Source: Oncomelania hupensis (lineage: Eukaryota; Mollusca; Gastropoda; Littorinimorpha; Pomatiopsidae). Taken from it: a stretch of DNA of 64,000 nucleotides. This document shows positions 46,967 through 58,966 of the stretch, piece by piece. Within the stretch, counting starts at the first letter, position 1; each line of letters opens with the position of its first letter. The position numbers and the translations under genes are program-made. The DNA lies in assembly GCA_036898135.1 (NCBI GenBank), contig CM072517.1, forward strand, positions 60,348,990 to 60,412,989. Direction: 5' to 3'. The notes under the pieces are model-generated. The model worked only from the letters and a program-made list of their open reading frames with translations. It made no database searches and was not told the DNA's origin.

Positions 46967-47393
46967 GGTTAGATAGATATATAGATATAGATATATATAG
47001 ATTTATTTTTTCCTTTTAGCAGTAATGTATACATTGTTAATACAGCAAGAAGCCACTGTCTAGCTGTCTGCTGGTCTCCACACTCCTCCTCCCCACCCCC
47101 ACCCACTTTCATTATTGTTGTAGAAGACAAAAATCTAAAATCTAAAATCACATTGTTGTGAAAAGACGTTAAATTAAAATATTGAATTGAATTGAATTGA
47201 ATTGCTGTAGAAATAACGTAGACCTGTACATCTTCTCTCTTCTGCCTAAACCCTACCTCTTCCTTTCACTACACACTCATAGAGATACACTACACTACTT
47301 CCTCCATTCCCCCATCACCATACATCCTTTGTGAGATGGGATGAGGGGGATGGGGAGGAGTGTATCTTCATCTCTCTACAGAGTTAGTTAGTA

Positions 47394-47612
47394 ATTCATT
47401 GCTACAGGGTCAAGCGGACTGCAAAGAGCCGAATCAGGAAAACAAAATCAGGACCACAACTTGGTTGAAAGAGAACTCACACCTGATCCTTATAAAAGAT
47501 CTGCTGAAACAACCCTAATGGTAACACTGAAGGCACTCCACCAGTCGGTCACTTTACAATAAAGGCATCCCACGCAGGGGGCACTGAGGCTGTACTCTTA
47601 ATTTATCAAACC
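47394..47612 (-). repeat. 580-bp family, 3' half
   Basis: Contains the reverse of CCTGCGTGGGATGCC and of GACCACAACTTGG...AGCCGAATCAGG, ending at the CTTGACCCTGTAGC border. Confidence 0.82.
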
Positions 47613-47614
47613 CT

Positions 47615-47712
47615 GCGGGTGGGCGTCTCGGGCGGTTTGAGTTAGATCCTGTATCGGCCAGCGCCTAGAGTCTGGTCTAGTACGGCGAGATAAGTGCGCT
47701 ATAAAAATCCTC

Positions 47713-47775
<63 letters not shown>
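47615..47775 (+). repeat. SINE 3' tail with (TAA)n
   Basis: GCGGTTTGAGTTAGATCCTG, GGCCAGCGCC, GATAAGTGCGCTATAAAAATC and a long AAT run. A related piece occurs at 63405-63500. Confidence 0.6.
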
Positions 47776-47949
47776 GTAATTTAAACTTTAAGTACAGACA
47801 ATGCTTTTGATAATATCAAAGTGCCTACAACAATAAGAGGGAAAAAACAATAATGGTACAAGACGCAATCAATATAAACATTTCTTAAAAAAAAAAATTT
47901 GATTTTCTTTCCGCCTTCTAATAGCGATCTCCCTGCCTTTACACCACCT

Positions 47950-48072
47950 GTTTGAGTGATGGTTATGTGTTTGGTGTGTGTGAGGGTGGATGAGACAGGT
48001 GAGCGTGTATGTTGGTATAGATCGCCGCGCTTTGAGCCTGAATGATTTGGGGAAAAGCGCGTATAGCCTCCT

Positions 48073-48109
<37 letters not shown>

Positions 48110-48110
48110 A
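47950..48110 (+). repeat. SINE-like 3' segment with (ATT)n
   Basis: ATCGCCGCGCTTTGAGCCTG and GGGGAAAAGCGCGTATAGCC, then ATT repeats. A fragment only. Confidence 0.5.
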
Positions 48111-49656
48111 ACCTTCTATATCTATACTAAAGCCATGTACAATGACTCAGTCATTTCCCTTGACTTGGAGGTGACAAATTGCACTGAGGAACACTTGAAA
48201 TTTATAATTTATATTTCTTTTCTTGGCTGTAGCTGAACAGATATGGATCAGCTGATAAAAAGTGGCAAAACGGTTCACACAAATGTTCATAATTATACAC
48301 ACATACTGTATGCATTTGCAATATCCAACATATGACATCAAATATATAGACCACAAATTCCCACCATCTTTTGTCACTGAAGGCATCACCATGCTGATTT
48401 GATAGTTTGTTACATATTAATCAGCAACAGGAGGTTCATAAAATTTACCCAAACACAGAGACACATTGGCCAGTTTTAGTTCAAAATGAACCCTGATCTT
48501 GCAGAATGCATCAGAAAGTTGCTCATAAGAGTGCACATGTCCTGTACACAAGCAACTTAATCACCACCGTCCTAAGTAGTGTTACATTGTATGGGAGATT
48601 GCACATAAGCTTGAACTTGTCCCTCTTATTGATATACGCACTTCAATAATATCACAAGCTTGCATGCAGTCGGTGTAGCAGACCACACAAACAAGATAAC
48701 ATCACCATCATCGTAATTGTCTTCGCTAGAAGTTGCATAATACTCAATCAAACTAAACATAAACTGATACAAGTTCATTTCAGTGCTGTTATAATAACAA
48801 GAGCAATAAAGATAGCAGCAAATGAATCAACGTACTGATTGTGGCTGCTCAACCCAAGAAGAAGAAGAAAGCAAAAGTAGACTAATATTAGTAATATATA
48901 TCTTTTTTATGGCTCTAAAAATGACAACAAACATGAAACATAATCGTTTTGAGTACCCACATTTTACTTTTACCACCAAAAGAGAGAAGATGTAGCTCTG
49001 AATAACCATCATTCATACAGCCAAATTTGATTCAATTAACCTATGATCGAGAACAAGAATACTTGCAGTTTCGTCTGTTTTCTTTCGAATGTTTTTTCTC
49101 TTCTCAGGTGCCGCCCTTGTCACTCCTTCCGTTCGCGCATTTTTAGATACACTCTCATATATATATCATAGACTTAACCACAAAAATATGTATTTTAATT
49201 AAACAAGGTGCATATAAAGAATATGTGAAACGTTTTGAGAATAATTAGCAAATAAACGGGGGTACAAAGAATAGACTCACCGAAGCTTTAGGCACTTGTG
49301 TTTAATTTAGAGATTAGTTAATACAGCTAAGGTAGCAGACGATAACGGGGGCATAATTATGCTTATTTACTTATAATCAGATGAGCGGTGTCGGATGTGC
49401 GAGCGATAGCGGTGTGTATGTGTGTGTGTACAGTTTGTGTCAGAGAGATCCTCTCATGTCTTACAGTGAAACATCAAAAAGAATAAGTAAAATAAAGGCT
49501 TCAAAACGCATAACAACGAGTTTCACATATGGCTTTGTGAATTATGTAAACGGTTGCTAGAAGAAGAAGAAGAAGAAGAAGAAGAATAACAATAATAATA
49601 ACAATAATAATAACAATAATAATACGGATATTTCTAAGGCGTTTTTCCTAGTATCA
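48111..49656. other. Intergenic stretch without recognised genes
   Basis: AT-rich; GAA and AAT microsatellites at about 49560-49622. No coding or named repeat seen. Confidence 0.4.
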
Positions 49657-50838
49657 CAGGCGGCGGAAGCTGCTCAGGATTGGGGAGTGGGGGGTGGGGG
49701 GGGCACACACACATTATATTCACTGACATCAGGGCCAGACCTGGGAAAAGTCGAGGGTGGGGGTAGGGGTAGGGGTTACAGATTCAGCGAAGGCGCGATG
49801 CGCCGAGCCTTCAAGGGGGGTCCGGGGGCATGCCCCCCCTTCCCCGGAATTTTTTTTTTCAAGGATGCAAAATGGTGCAATCTGAACCTTGAAAAAGCAT
49901 ATCTGTGATGGTCTGGGACTTTGAGCTTTTTGAACAATTGAACTGACAAACTCTGGGGTACACAAATTATCCTCTGCCCCGATCCCTTTAAAAAAAAAAA
50001 AACAAAAAAAAACACCCACACACACAAACATTTATTTATCAGCAGAGATATGTTTTGTATACTATTATTACTCACTACTTTTTTGTTGATCGTTAACGGT
50101 ATAAAGCTTTACCTTTTGTGAATTGTATCTTCTGGCAAAACAGTTCACTGCCTCTTTGAAGTCAATATCAACATCCCTGTGCACTTTCAGTAAAGCAAGT
50201 CCATTGAGTCTCTGTTGCCCCATTGTAGAGCGCAGGTAGTTTTTCAGGTTGCGCAACTGACTGTTTGAACGCTCACATTCGGCAATAGTGACAGGTAGGG
50301 TGCAAAGGTTCTTTAGCATGATGAACAGGTTGGGATAAAAATCCCTGTCACAATGTTTCAGTGCTTCTGAAGCCGTGGATGGGATGATAGCTGTCGCATT
50401 CTCAGCAGCACTTCGTCATTTGCAAACCCACCGTTGGTATTCTGCATCAAGGGTAGCGTTGTCTGGTAGGTCAGACTCCCACAACATTGCCAGCATCACC
50501 CCTTCTGGAACCTGCATGAAACCATCCTGGTTGTCTATTAAAGTGCTTGGCACCAGACAGAGACCATCAACTGCTAGACCAGCATTTTTGAACCTCAATG
50601 ATGACGAAGGGACGAACTTCTCTTACTGATCAGAGGGTGATGATGATGATTATGATGATAAACACTTGTATTGGTTGATTCCATTAGAAATAAAAAATCC
50701 TTTGATGCCCTGGCCAAAAAACAACAACTTATTATTGGGGGGAGGGGGGGGGGCAATATATAAGGCTGCCCCCTCCAACATTTTTCTAGGGGGGGGGGGG
50801 GCATGGCCCCCCTGTCCCCCCCCCCGCTTCCGCCGCAT
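49657..50838 (-). mobile_element. hAT-family transposon remnant
   Basis: CAGGCGGCGGAAGC at the left and GCTTCCGCCGC at the right share an 11-bp inverted match. G-run segments GGGGGCATGCCCCCC (49825) and GGGGGGGCATGGCCCC (50796) lie inside each end. The minus strand encodes the transposase C-terminus (50068-50598). A clear target duplication was not found. Confidence 0.75.
50068..50598 (-). pseudogene. hAT transposase C-terminal region with one nonsense codon
   Basis: The frame reads VPEGVMLAMLWESDLP, AEYQRWVCK, then TGA where TGG (Trp) is expected, then RSAAENATAIIPSTASEALK. The hAT dimerisation motif follows (LCTLPVTIAECERSNSQLRN, YLRSTMGQQRLNGLALLKVH). The resemblance is to ZMYM/TTF-type hAT proteins. 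The catalytic N-terminal part is not present. Confidence 0.85.
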
Positions 50839-51177
50839 TTCAAAGCGCTCCCTCACGCATTCACACACTCATTAATAGTACAAGACATATACATAAATGG
50901 CTGGCAGCAGGAGGGCATTATTAGCGTATTAATTTTACTTGGTTTTATATATTAATGGCAATTGTTATGATGGTATCAATGCTTTTAAACCATTTCGTTT
51001 GTTTTTTACACTGGTCCAGAATTTTAACATGCTGTTTTTATTCACGTCCAGTGTCTGGAGACTAGCTAATTTAATAAATGGAATGTAACATGGCAGCAGG
51101 AGAAATCAAAGCGGACTGGGGGAGACGCAATAATAAACAAAGTGATAAAGTGATTCCCCACACATGCACACACAAAC

Positions 51178-51179
51178 CG

Positions 51180-51221
<42 letters not shown>

Positions 51222-51240
51222 GCACACACACAAACACACA
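51178..51240. repeat. (CA)n microsatellite
   Basis: CACA dinucleotide run with a few interruptions. Confidence 0.93.
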
Positions 51241-51477
51241 CCAAAAAGGATGAGACAATATGGAAGAAGCAGTTTGAAGACAGAACAGGTAAGGAGAAGA
51301 TTTTAGAGAAGAAATGAGCTTTGAGGTTTGCTTAGGTATTGGTGTTTGTGACGACACGAGTTTTCGACGCATGCTAAAATTATGCTGTGTCAGATTGTAT
51401 ACAGTGTAGAGTTTAATATCTCTAAGAATACGACGTACAAAGTTTGAATCAGTAGTGTGTATTGCATAGGTTATGAT

Positions 51478-51690
51478 AGGGTGGCACGGTGGCCTAATGG
51501 TAGAGCTTTGGCTTGCGGATCTGAAGGTCCCGGGTTCGAGCCCAGGCCGGGGCATTGTGTTCTTGGGAAAGACACTTTACTCCCGTTTCCTGCATCGGAT
51601 GAGAGTATAAAAGCGCTTTATTCCATAAAACCCCAATGGGGCATGTGGATACAACAAAAAATAAAAATAAACATAGAATAACCATGTGTC
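51478..51690 (+). mobile_element. tRNA-derived SINE
   Basis: The head reads GGGTGGCACGGTGGCCTAAT, with TGGTAGAGC (A box) and CCGGGTTCGAGCCCAGG (B box, strong T-arm). A body with TTGGGAAAGACACTTTAC follows, a motif common in animal SINEs, and it ends in an A-rich AAAAATAAAAATAAA tail. Confidence 0.85.
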
Positions 51691-51714
51691 TGTGTCACCA
51701 TGTGTCTGTGTCAC

Positions 51715-51860
51715 ATACATTCCATCATAACGGACTTTAAAGATCCTGACGCTCATGTCCTAGACGGGTGAGTGCCGGTGACAAGAACACACCCAGCATG
51801 CACCTTGGCTGCGCACACCAAAAGTTGTGGAATAATTTTCCTCGAATACGGGGTATCTAC
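51715..51860 (+). repeat. Short dispersed repeat
   Basis: GACTTTAAAGATCCTGACGC, CATGTCCTAGACGGGTG and ACACACCCAGCATGCACC match 26280-26400. Confidence 0.6.
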
Positions 51861-53967
51861 AGTATAACGAAGAAGAAGGAATGTATGTTTTCATGTGCTT
51901 AGCTCGATGCCTTGTACTGTGGACTGAGAGAAGGTTTATGCCTCAGAGTCAAGTTGGTAGCGCCTACTATCAGACAGATATTTTGGATGAAGGATGACTG
52001 CTACTATCACTATCATTTTCATAAGGTTTGTGTATCTTGTGTTAGAACCACCCGAGGTCTTGCATTTTCACAAGGACAAGAATGACCAAAGTACTGTAAA
52101 TATTGCTATAGAGAAAAAATTTAGCAGCAGGAGTGGAAGGATTATGACTGCCACCATTTCTGTGTGATTTAGGTGTAGAGCCTTTTCTTAAGGGTGTGTA
52201 CTCTTTCCTTAGGGACCGCCCAAGGCTCAGTGACCTCGACGGTGCTGAGATGCTCCAAGAGCATAGTTTACATTATATGAATATTGCTTTAGGTCCAGCG
52301 TGAGCGTAGTTTAGCGCAGTGAACGAACCATCTACTCTCAGCAGATAGTGTTGTATTGTATTGTACTGTGTTGTGTGGTGGTGTGGTGTTGTGTATTGTC
52401 TGTACTTCACAGGCCAAGGACTTGAAGGTGAGTGTGTGCCCAGTATCTCAGTTTCTTAGAGCCTATGCACTCCGAGCATGCATACCTGAATTAATGATGT
52501 TGGATGAGGGGGAAGGGGATATATTTTTGTAAATTTTTTTTTCATATGATTTTCTTGTTTAAATATGTAAAATGGAATAATGTTGTTGACGTTGTTGCCA
52601 AAATGAGGTCAAGGGTGAGAATGAAGTATACATGATAATATGAGAGGGGTGACAATGTGTTATAGCATGCTAGAGAGGGATGAATGTGAGAGAGAGGAGA
52701 CAATGTACTATAATATAGAGAAGGATGATGAAGGTGAGAGTGAGGATGAATCAAGATTGTTGACTAGAAATTGAATTATAATGTGCATTTGTATGAACAA
52801 TCATGGTTATGAGATAGTATATTAATTATAGAATTATGAATTGTTGTAATGCATAAATAACAGGTCAAGATGGCGGACGGTGGAAGGAGTTGTTGCCCAT
52901 GTATTGTTTACTTTTATCAAAGCTTTGCTTTTATTGAGGTAGATTAGTAAGACGATTTATTTGTTGACCAGATTGGGCCTTCTTGCTGTAATTGCTGTTG
53001 CCTCTACTGCTGCTGTTTCCCCATTCTGGCGTTGAGGGTGCTGCACTGAGACAGTTTGTGTGATCATCGCGCCTGCATGGGCACTTCGTGACACCCCAGA
53101 CGACCCGGAGACGACCACTTGGGTTTCTGCATACAGCACAGCAAGCTTTCACAGCCATACACACGTACAATTCACACACATAAAACATACTACATATTCA
53201 GTGAAGTTTAGAGCATTGTGCATTTACTATCTTTGTGTTGATGCATCATTTGGTTATTATCTAGAAAAGCAAGAGTGAAATAGACAGTGAACATTTGAGT
53301 ATCAAACCAGACAGTTTAATTAAATACATTCTTCAAGTCTTGCTGGCTGAACTCTTAACCCTTTAGTCGGTTTATTTCAGCTTTATTTTATTATTGTTGC
53401 ATATTGTTGTGTGGGCATCTTGTGTACAGCTTCTAAGGGTCTCGGATTAGACAAGGGAGGTAATTGTTGTTAATTTGTTGGGGTTGTGGGTCCGGATAAG
53501 GGTTGGGGTGGTTTAGATTTCCCGTTCTCCTGTGAGTTTGGTTGTTGAATAAAAGAGTTTAAATGTTCATTTGGCATTTGTGTTAGTTTTTTAGTTTAAG
53601 TTCAATTCCTCCACTCGCTGTTTTGAACTCAAGATCACTGAACCCACTCGGGTGATGTGACGGTTTTCGGTATGCTGCATAGAAAAAGTGGTAATGAATC
53701 CTAGGCAGTTGGTCTGCCAATAATTGTTGCTGTTCAAGTATTCACAACATTTTCATTGGAATTTCATGTTCTGTTTGTTGCGTACCATGACACCTGATTT
53801 GTTTCCTCAAATTATCCTTAACAGGTATAGGGAAATGGCCATCATGAATTTCATTGCGAGTAGCTTCGATTCTTTTATATCTTGTATTTTAATTTCACTA
53901 GTACATATGTGACTTATTAGGAGGAAGTTTTAAGAAAAAGTGACAGAGCTGAAGTAGAGCACTATAT
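51861..53967. other. Intergenic stretch with weak open frames
   Basis: A 30-base piece of the 580-bp family lies near 52270-52300. On the minus strand two overlapping frames (52931-53188 and 52957-53139) have balanced composition, one with QVVVSGSSGVSRSAHAGAMI, but no domain I know. A rightward AATAAAAG is near 53549. No gene can be supported. Confidence 0.35.
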
Positions 53968-54165
53968 CCTATCTTATCCTATTGCGTAACTCAAAGGTCA
54001 TTGGGGCACTACAGATTTAACCAGCATATTCCATCTTTCTCTGTCCTCAGCAACCCTCATGGCTTCACTCAGTGTCAAGCCAGTATGTTATCAAATGTTT
54101 TCGTCCCACCTCTTTTTCTGTCTCCCTCTTCTTCAGCCTCCTTGCACCGTCTTTGCAAGGCCTGT
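53968..54165 (-). mobile_element. LINE 3' fragment, reverse, diverged
   Basis: Starts TCCTATCTTATCCTATTGCG and follows the reverse of the LINE 3' end (TTTAACCAGCATATTCCATC) to GCAAGGCCTG. A 5'-truncated copy. Confidence 0.85.
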
Positions 54166-54689
54166 AGAGCACTATCAAATGCTGAAGTTTCTGGCGCAGC
54201 AAATGAGTAAAAATAAAGAGTAAAAGCAAAAATTATAAAATACAATTTGCAAAAACATTAACCACCAGTTTTACTATTTTATTTTTATTTTGTGTGAGTG
54301 TGTGTGTGTGTGTGTTTAATACAAAGTAGAAAGAAAATGGGAATACTGAAAGCTAAGAACATGTTATATTTATTAAGCTCCTTCAATTGATTGATGTGGC
54401 ATATTTGTCTGGTGGTGTTGCTTTTGTTGTTATTTTTTAAAGATTCTCTCCATAGTTTTGTTATTTATTAGTTTTCTCATTGGTGCTTATAATGACTGAA
54501 TAATGGAAACAATAAAGGGACAGATGTAAATTTGTTCCTGTAAATTGTCAATCAATGGTGATTAACAAATAATAAACTGCAATGTCTCCAGTTATATTTT
54601 ATTTGCTGTCTTTCAAGCCCATCTCAGGGGTTCAGTCCTCTTTTATTCTGCTTGCTCATCTCTGCTCATTTTTATAGGCTAAAAAACAA

Positions 54690-56111
54690 ATGACTGATAC
54701 TCTCACCATTATCTGTAACAAGATCTGGCAGAGTGGGGAATGGCCTACACCATGGACCCAGTCGCTTGTCATCACTCTTCCCAAAAAAGGTAACCTTCAG
54801 GAGTGTGAAAATTACCGGACCATCAGCCTCATCAGCCATCCCAGCAAGGTCCTCCTGAAAATAATACTCAACAGGTTGAAACCACAAGCTGAACAAATCA
54901 TAGCTGAAGAACAAGCAGGATTCATGGCAGGGCGAAGTACCACTGAACAGATTTTCAACCTCAGAATAATCTGTGAGAAATACCTACAGCACCAACAACA
55001 TCTATATCATGTGTTCATAGACTTCAAGAAGGCATTTGACCGAGTCTGGCATGCAGCTCTATGGGCAACCATGAAAGTGTACAACATCAGCCCTAAAATT
55101 ATAGAAGTCATCAAAAGCCTGTATGACAAGGCTACCAGTGCAGTCCTCCATAACAGCGTCATCGGGAACTGGTTCAGAACAACAATCGGTGTGCGTCAAG
55201 GATGCCTACTCTCTCCAACACTCTTCAACATCTTCCTAGAGTGCATCATGTCAGATGCTCTTGCAGATCACAAAGGCACAGTCAGCATAGGGGGCAGAGC
55301 AATCTCCAATCTTCGTTTTGCGGATGATGTTGATGGATTGGCTGGAGAGGAACAAGAACTTGAACAGCTTGTACAGAGGCTTGACACCACCTCCAGAGCT
55401 TATGGAATGGAAATAAGTGCAGAGAAGACCAAAATGATGACCAACAACACCAATGGCATCAACACGGACATCAAAGTACAAGGCCAATCCCTCAACACAG
55501 TGCACAGCTTCAAATATTTAGGAGCCATTGTGTCAGACAATGGGTCTCGACAGGAAGTCCTCTCCAGGATCGCACAAACAACTGCTGCCCTGACAAGGTT
55601 GAAGCCCATTTGGAAAGACAGAACCATCAGTCTACATTCCAAAGTAAGACTGCTGCGCTCTCTGGTCACCTCCATCTTCCTATATGCTTGCGAAGCATGG
55701 ACCCTCACAGCAGATCTCCAACGAAGAATACAAAGCATGGAGATGAGGTGCTACAGAAGACTTCTGTGCATTTCCTATACCCAACACATCACCAACGAAG
55801 TCCGACAGACCATCACACAAGCCATTGGACAACACGATGACCTGCTCACAGTGGTGAAGAAACGGAAACTCCGATGGTATGGCCACGTCACCAGATCATC
55901 AGGCCTTGCAAAGACCATTCTGCAAGGCACAGTGCAAGGAGGTAGAAGAAGGGGGAGACCGAAAAAGAGGTGGGAGGACAACATTCGAGAATGGACTGGT
56001 TTGACACTGAGCGAAGCCATGAGGGCTGCTGAGGACAGAGAAAGATGGAGTATGCTGGTTAAAAGATCATCTGTGGTGCCCCTACGACCTTCGGGTTATG
56101 GGACAGGATAG
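54690..56111 (+). CDS. LINE reverse transcriptase, 473-codon open frame
   Basis: The frame encodes the RT fingers and palm (LPKKGNLQECENYRTISLIS, AEEQAGFMAGRSTTEQIFNL, DFKKAFDRVWHAALWATMKV, GVRQGCLLSPTLFNIFLE). The catalytic pair is in F210-A-D-D213. The thumb, YGHVTRSSGLAKTILQG and the basic GRRRGRPKKRWEDN tail follow, with a stop at 56109-56111. The upstream endonuclease is missing. The ATG at 54690-54692 is the end of the flanking target duplication, so it is not the native start; the real protein was longer. No stop or frameshift interrupts the remaining frame. It cannot mobilise itself without endonuclease. Confidence 0.9.
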   Translation: MTDTLTIICNKIWQSGEWPTPWTQSLVITLPKKGNLQECENYRTISLISHPSKVLLKIILNRLKPQAEQIIAEEQAGFMAGRSTTEQIFNLRIICEKYLQHQQHLYHVFIDFKKAFDRVWHAALWATMKVYNISPKIIEVIKSLYDKATSAVLHNSVIGNWFRTTIGVRQGCLLSPTLFNIFLECIMSDALADHKGTVSIGGRAISNLRFADDVDGLAGEEQELEQLVQRLDTTSRAYGMEISAEKTKMMTNNTNGINTDIKVQGQSLNTVHSFKYLGAIVSDNGSRQEVLSRIAQTTAALTRLKPIWKDRTISLHSKVRLLRSLVTSIFLYACEAWTLTADLQRRIQSMEMRCYRRLLCISYTQHITNEVRQTITQAIGQHDDLLTVVKKRKLRWYGHVTRSSGLAKTILQGTVQGGRRRGRPKKRWEDNIREWTGLTLSEAMRAAEDRERWSMLVKRSSVVPLRPSGYGTG

Positions 56112-56122
56112 GATAGGATAGG
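54693..56122 (+). mobile_element. 5'-truncated LINE with exact 12-bp target duplication
   Basis: AAAAAACAAATG stands at 54681-54692 and 56123-56134, directly flanking the element. It ends in four GGATA-type units rather than a poly-A tail. I favour an RTE-like clade but cannot be sure. It is the best copy of the family also at 8135, 12655, 16448, 32959 and 53968. Intact frame plus perfect duplication indicate a recent insertion. Confidence 0.95.
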
Positions 56123-56268
56123 AAAAAACAAATGGTGATTGTTCTTTGGTATGTACCCTGTAATTATAGGCTGCTACTGAATTCTACAAAATGCAACTTT
56201 TGCAACACAAATACTAACACTACTGACCAAAAAAAAAAGAAAAAGAAGTCTTAATTGTTTGTATATTT

Positions 56269-56820
56269 ATGTATTCAGTTCAACAACAATTCATATCTGT
56301 GATATTGGATTTTAAACAAAATGTAAATGGCCATCATGCTTATGCATTAATTCCATGTTCCATACCGGGACAACAGTGGCAGATGACAGCAGTTTTCAGA
56401 CGTGGCAGCAAGTTCAAAACGTTGCTCCTGCTTTTCCTTGTTGCTACTGCACTGCATCTCCTCAAATGGGTCAGACGGCAACAGCCAAAGCTGCAGCAAA
56501 GCCAACAACAACGAGGTCTTCGCTACCCATTTTCAAATGAGGTTCCAGTTCCACTAGACCACAGGATGAGCATTGCAAACTCTTTCCAGAAGATTTACCC
56601 AGATTCTTTTGGCCATGCAGTCAGCCTCGACGATCGCTCGATGCAGCGCATTTCCATATGAATATATTCAGCAAAGGAGGTGTGTAGTGTCAGAGGTGAG
56701 GCTGACGATATATGGGCCATAGTGATGGCACATCTTGCTGGCACCATGGCCCCGATATTTCAAAACAGAGCACGTGCCATTCCAACCCAGGCAGCTGGTG
56801 AAGTTGAAAGATCATGAAGA
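56269..56820 (+). other. Possible degraded coding segment, unrecognised
   Basis: Two overlapping plus-strand frames are open. One (56269-56661) ends SLDDRSMQRISI. The other (from 56355) has QTWQQVQNVAPAFPCCYCTA and continues past a TGA with STRPQDEHCKLFPEDLPRFF. Composition is less AT-rich than the flanks, which suggests an old exon or mobile-element gene. No domain is recognised. Confidence 0.3.
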
Positions 56821-57339
56821 CATGTGATTCTGTCCAAAATGATGTGGTTCTGGCAGGATAATACATGTTATGGCAAAATGCACGTGGCTGGTTTTTCTGA
56901 TAGCAGGCACTGTGATGAGCTTCAACAAGTACAAAGCAGATTCTTCTCCCACTTATTTTGTTAGAACGTTTCTAGGGTGTATGCATGAGTGTAACATATA
57001 TGTTTGTCACAATAAAGTGTTTGATCAATATCAGTCAAATTCATTACTTTTCACATTCTTAACATTTCGCTGAGAAAATGTCAGGGATTTACTGTTTTAA
57101 AAATATGAAATGAAAGATTCTCATTCTCATTGCTTTGTTACGCTGTACATTATTAATCATAATTATTTACTATCGTCAGGAACATCGTAAACATGCAACA
57201 AAACCAACAAAACAATTTGTTTGTGTGTGAGCAACTTTAATTACTGCTTTGAACAGAGCGATGGCAACTAAACCCAAAAGCGGAATTGGCAGGGATGGCT
57301 GTAAATATGTATGTCTTCTTCCAAACTGTCAAATGTTCA

Positions 57340-58044
57340 CAGAGATGACAACCTGCAGAAAAATTTGTCAGTGAGAAATTTATAAATTGTCAGTGGATTT
57401 CACATTTGGTCAGTAGACAAGAGGGATCAAAGGTCCAGGATTGAGATTTCTTATTAAAAATCGTATAGGAAAAATCAAAGATGACTAAACTCCGCAAAAG
57501 AATTCTATAATAATCTGTGGTAAAACTTGACCCCAACCGAAGTCAGAAGGATAATCGATGTCAGTTCGCAAAATTTTTAACATCAACCTGCTACGAATCA
57601 GAATCATGTACAGCACAATGTTAGAGTTAATTAAAATAAATCGCTTTAAGGTTGTGTATCGGCATAACATTTTTTAAAAAAAGGGTAAATCTAATTGATT
57701 TCTTAGCAGTTTTGTTTTCTGCTGCTGCTGATTCAGTGCAGCTAACTAGGTCATGAACTACTATATGCAATAAGTTAAACTAAAACAAGCTTCAATTGCT
57801 TCAATAATTGAAGCTATCAAAAAGATTTATTACCTTATAAGGTCATTACATATTGTGCTGCATTATTTTATACTGTGACAGTGCCTAAGTGTAATCAGTC
57901 TAAAACGTGTAACAGTCCTTTTGCCATAATCATCAGCTGCCAATATATATTCTTGTAAAAATTATTCTCGTCGTAGCGTAAATCCGTAAAAAACTATTTG
58001 CCACCGGAAAATAATAGGCGAAACCGTGAGGGTTGGCATCTCTG
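57340..58044. mobile_element. hAT-like non-autonomous element, 6-bp duplication TGTTCA
   Basis: The left end CAGAGATGACAACC and right end reversed CAGAGATGCCAACC match at 13 of 14 bases. TGTTCA stands at 57334-57339 and 58045-58050. The interior is AT-rich without coding. The ends resemble those at 59939-60772. Confidence 0.85.
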
Positions 58045-58520
58045 TGTTCATTGTTGATTAAAATCATTATTTTTATTGTATTTCATAAAATTTATACAAA
58101 ACAACTAGCATTGAGATGAGATACACAAATACAACCTTTGAACACGCAACCGCAAATACACACACATACACACACAAAACTTTCAAACTCAAACACAACT
58201 TCATTATAAAAGTATCAACAAACTCTATTACGCTTTGATTCTGTAGGAATTGTGTAACCTCATTCACACATTATTCACTATATGTATTGAACCTCAAACT
58301 TCCTATTTTTCATGCTGTTTTCTGGACATAAAGCTATGTATTTCTGTAACATTTCCCTCAGCGTTGATGCTAGTTGATTAATTTCTTTACGCTCTCTATG
58401 CATTTTCCCTCACACACACAAATAATTTTGCCTTTGAAACTTGACATAGTGGTAGCAGCACAATGTAAAAAACAACAACTGCAGGTCAAACAAAAATTAA
58501 AGGACAGTTTACTGATTGGC

Positions 58521-58526
58521 TTTATT
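58521..58526 (-). promoter_or_regulatory. Candidate polyadenylation signal of CPSF3
   Basis: AATAAA on the minus strand, about 350 bases past the CPSF3 stop. Position is plausible; not otherwise supported. Confidence 0.5.
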
Positions 58527-58873
58527 TTAATTTAATCATGTAAACTTGCTGACCATTTACTTCACAAAGTTACTGGTTACTAAGTCGAAGAAGTGCACAA
58601 ATAACTGACTGACGAATGCACACAATCTTTCAGCTTTGTGGCCGCAGGACATGCCTGCACATGTACCAATGAACTGCTGAGCGATTTGACCAATAAACTG
58701 CTGAGCGTTAAACCAAAAAACTGCTGAGCCATTTGACCCATAAACTGCTCAGTGATTCAACAGAGAGTATGCCCAGCGACTGAACAGATAGCACCCACAT
58801 ATACACACAGCAGCAGAGTCAATCCGAACAGTTTCGAGCTAGCTGCATTGCAATGAAGAGCTAGGGGAGACAC

Positions 58874-58966
58874 TCAGACAGATTTGATGGGCATGGTCGC
58901 TTGGTACAGTTTGGACACCACAGACTGAAGCAACTGTTGTAGTCTCTCATCATCACTTTCAACTTC
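58874..58966 (-). CDS. CPSF3: CPSF3 terminal exon
   Basis: Encodes EVESDDERLQQLLQSVVSKL, YQATMPIKSV and stop: 31 codons in phase 0. This matches the acidic then helical C-terminal tail of CPSF73, which ends in the same way in animals. Acceptor GTTTCAG. Confidence 0.88.
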   Translation of the reverse strand, partial: EVESDDERLQQLLQSVVSKLYQATMPIKSV

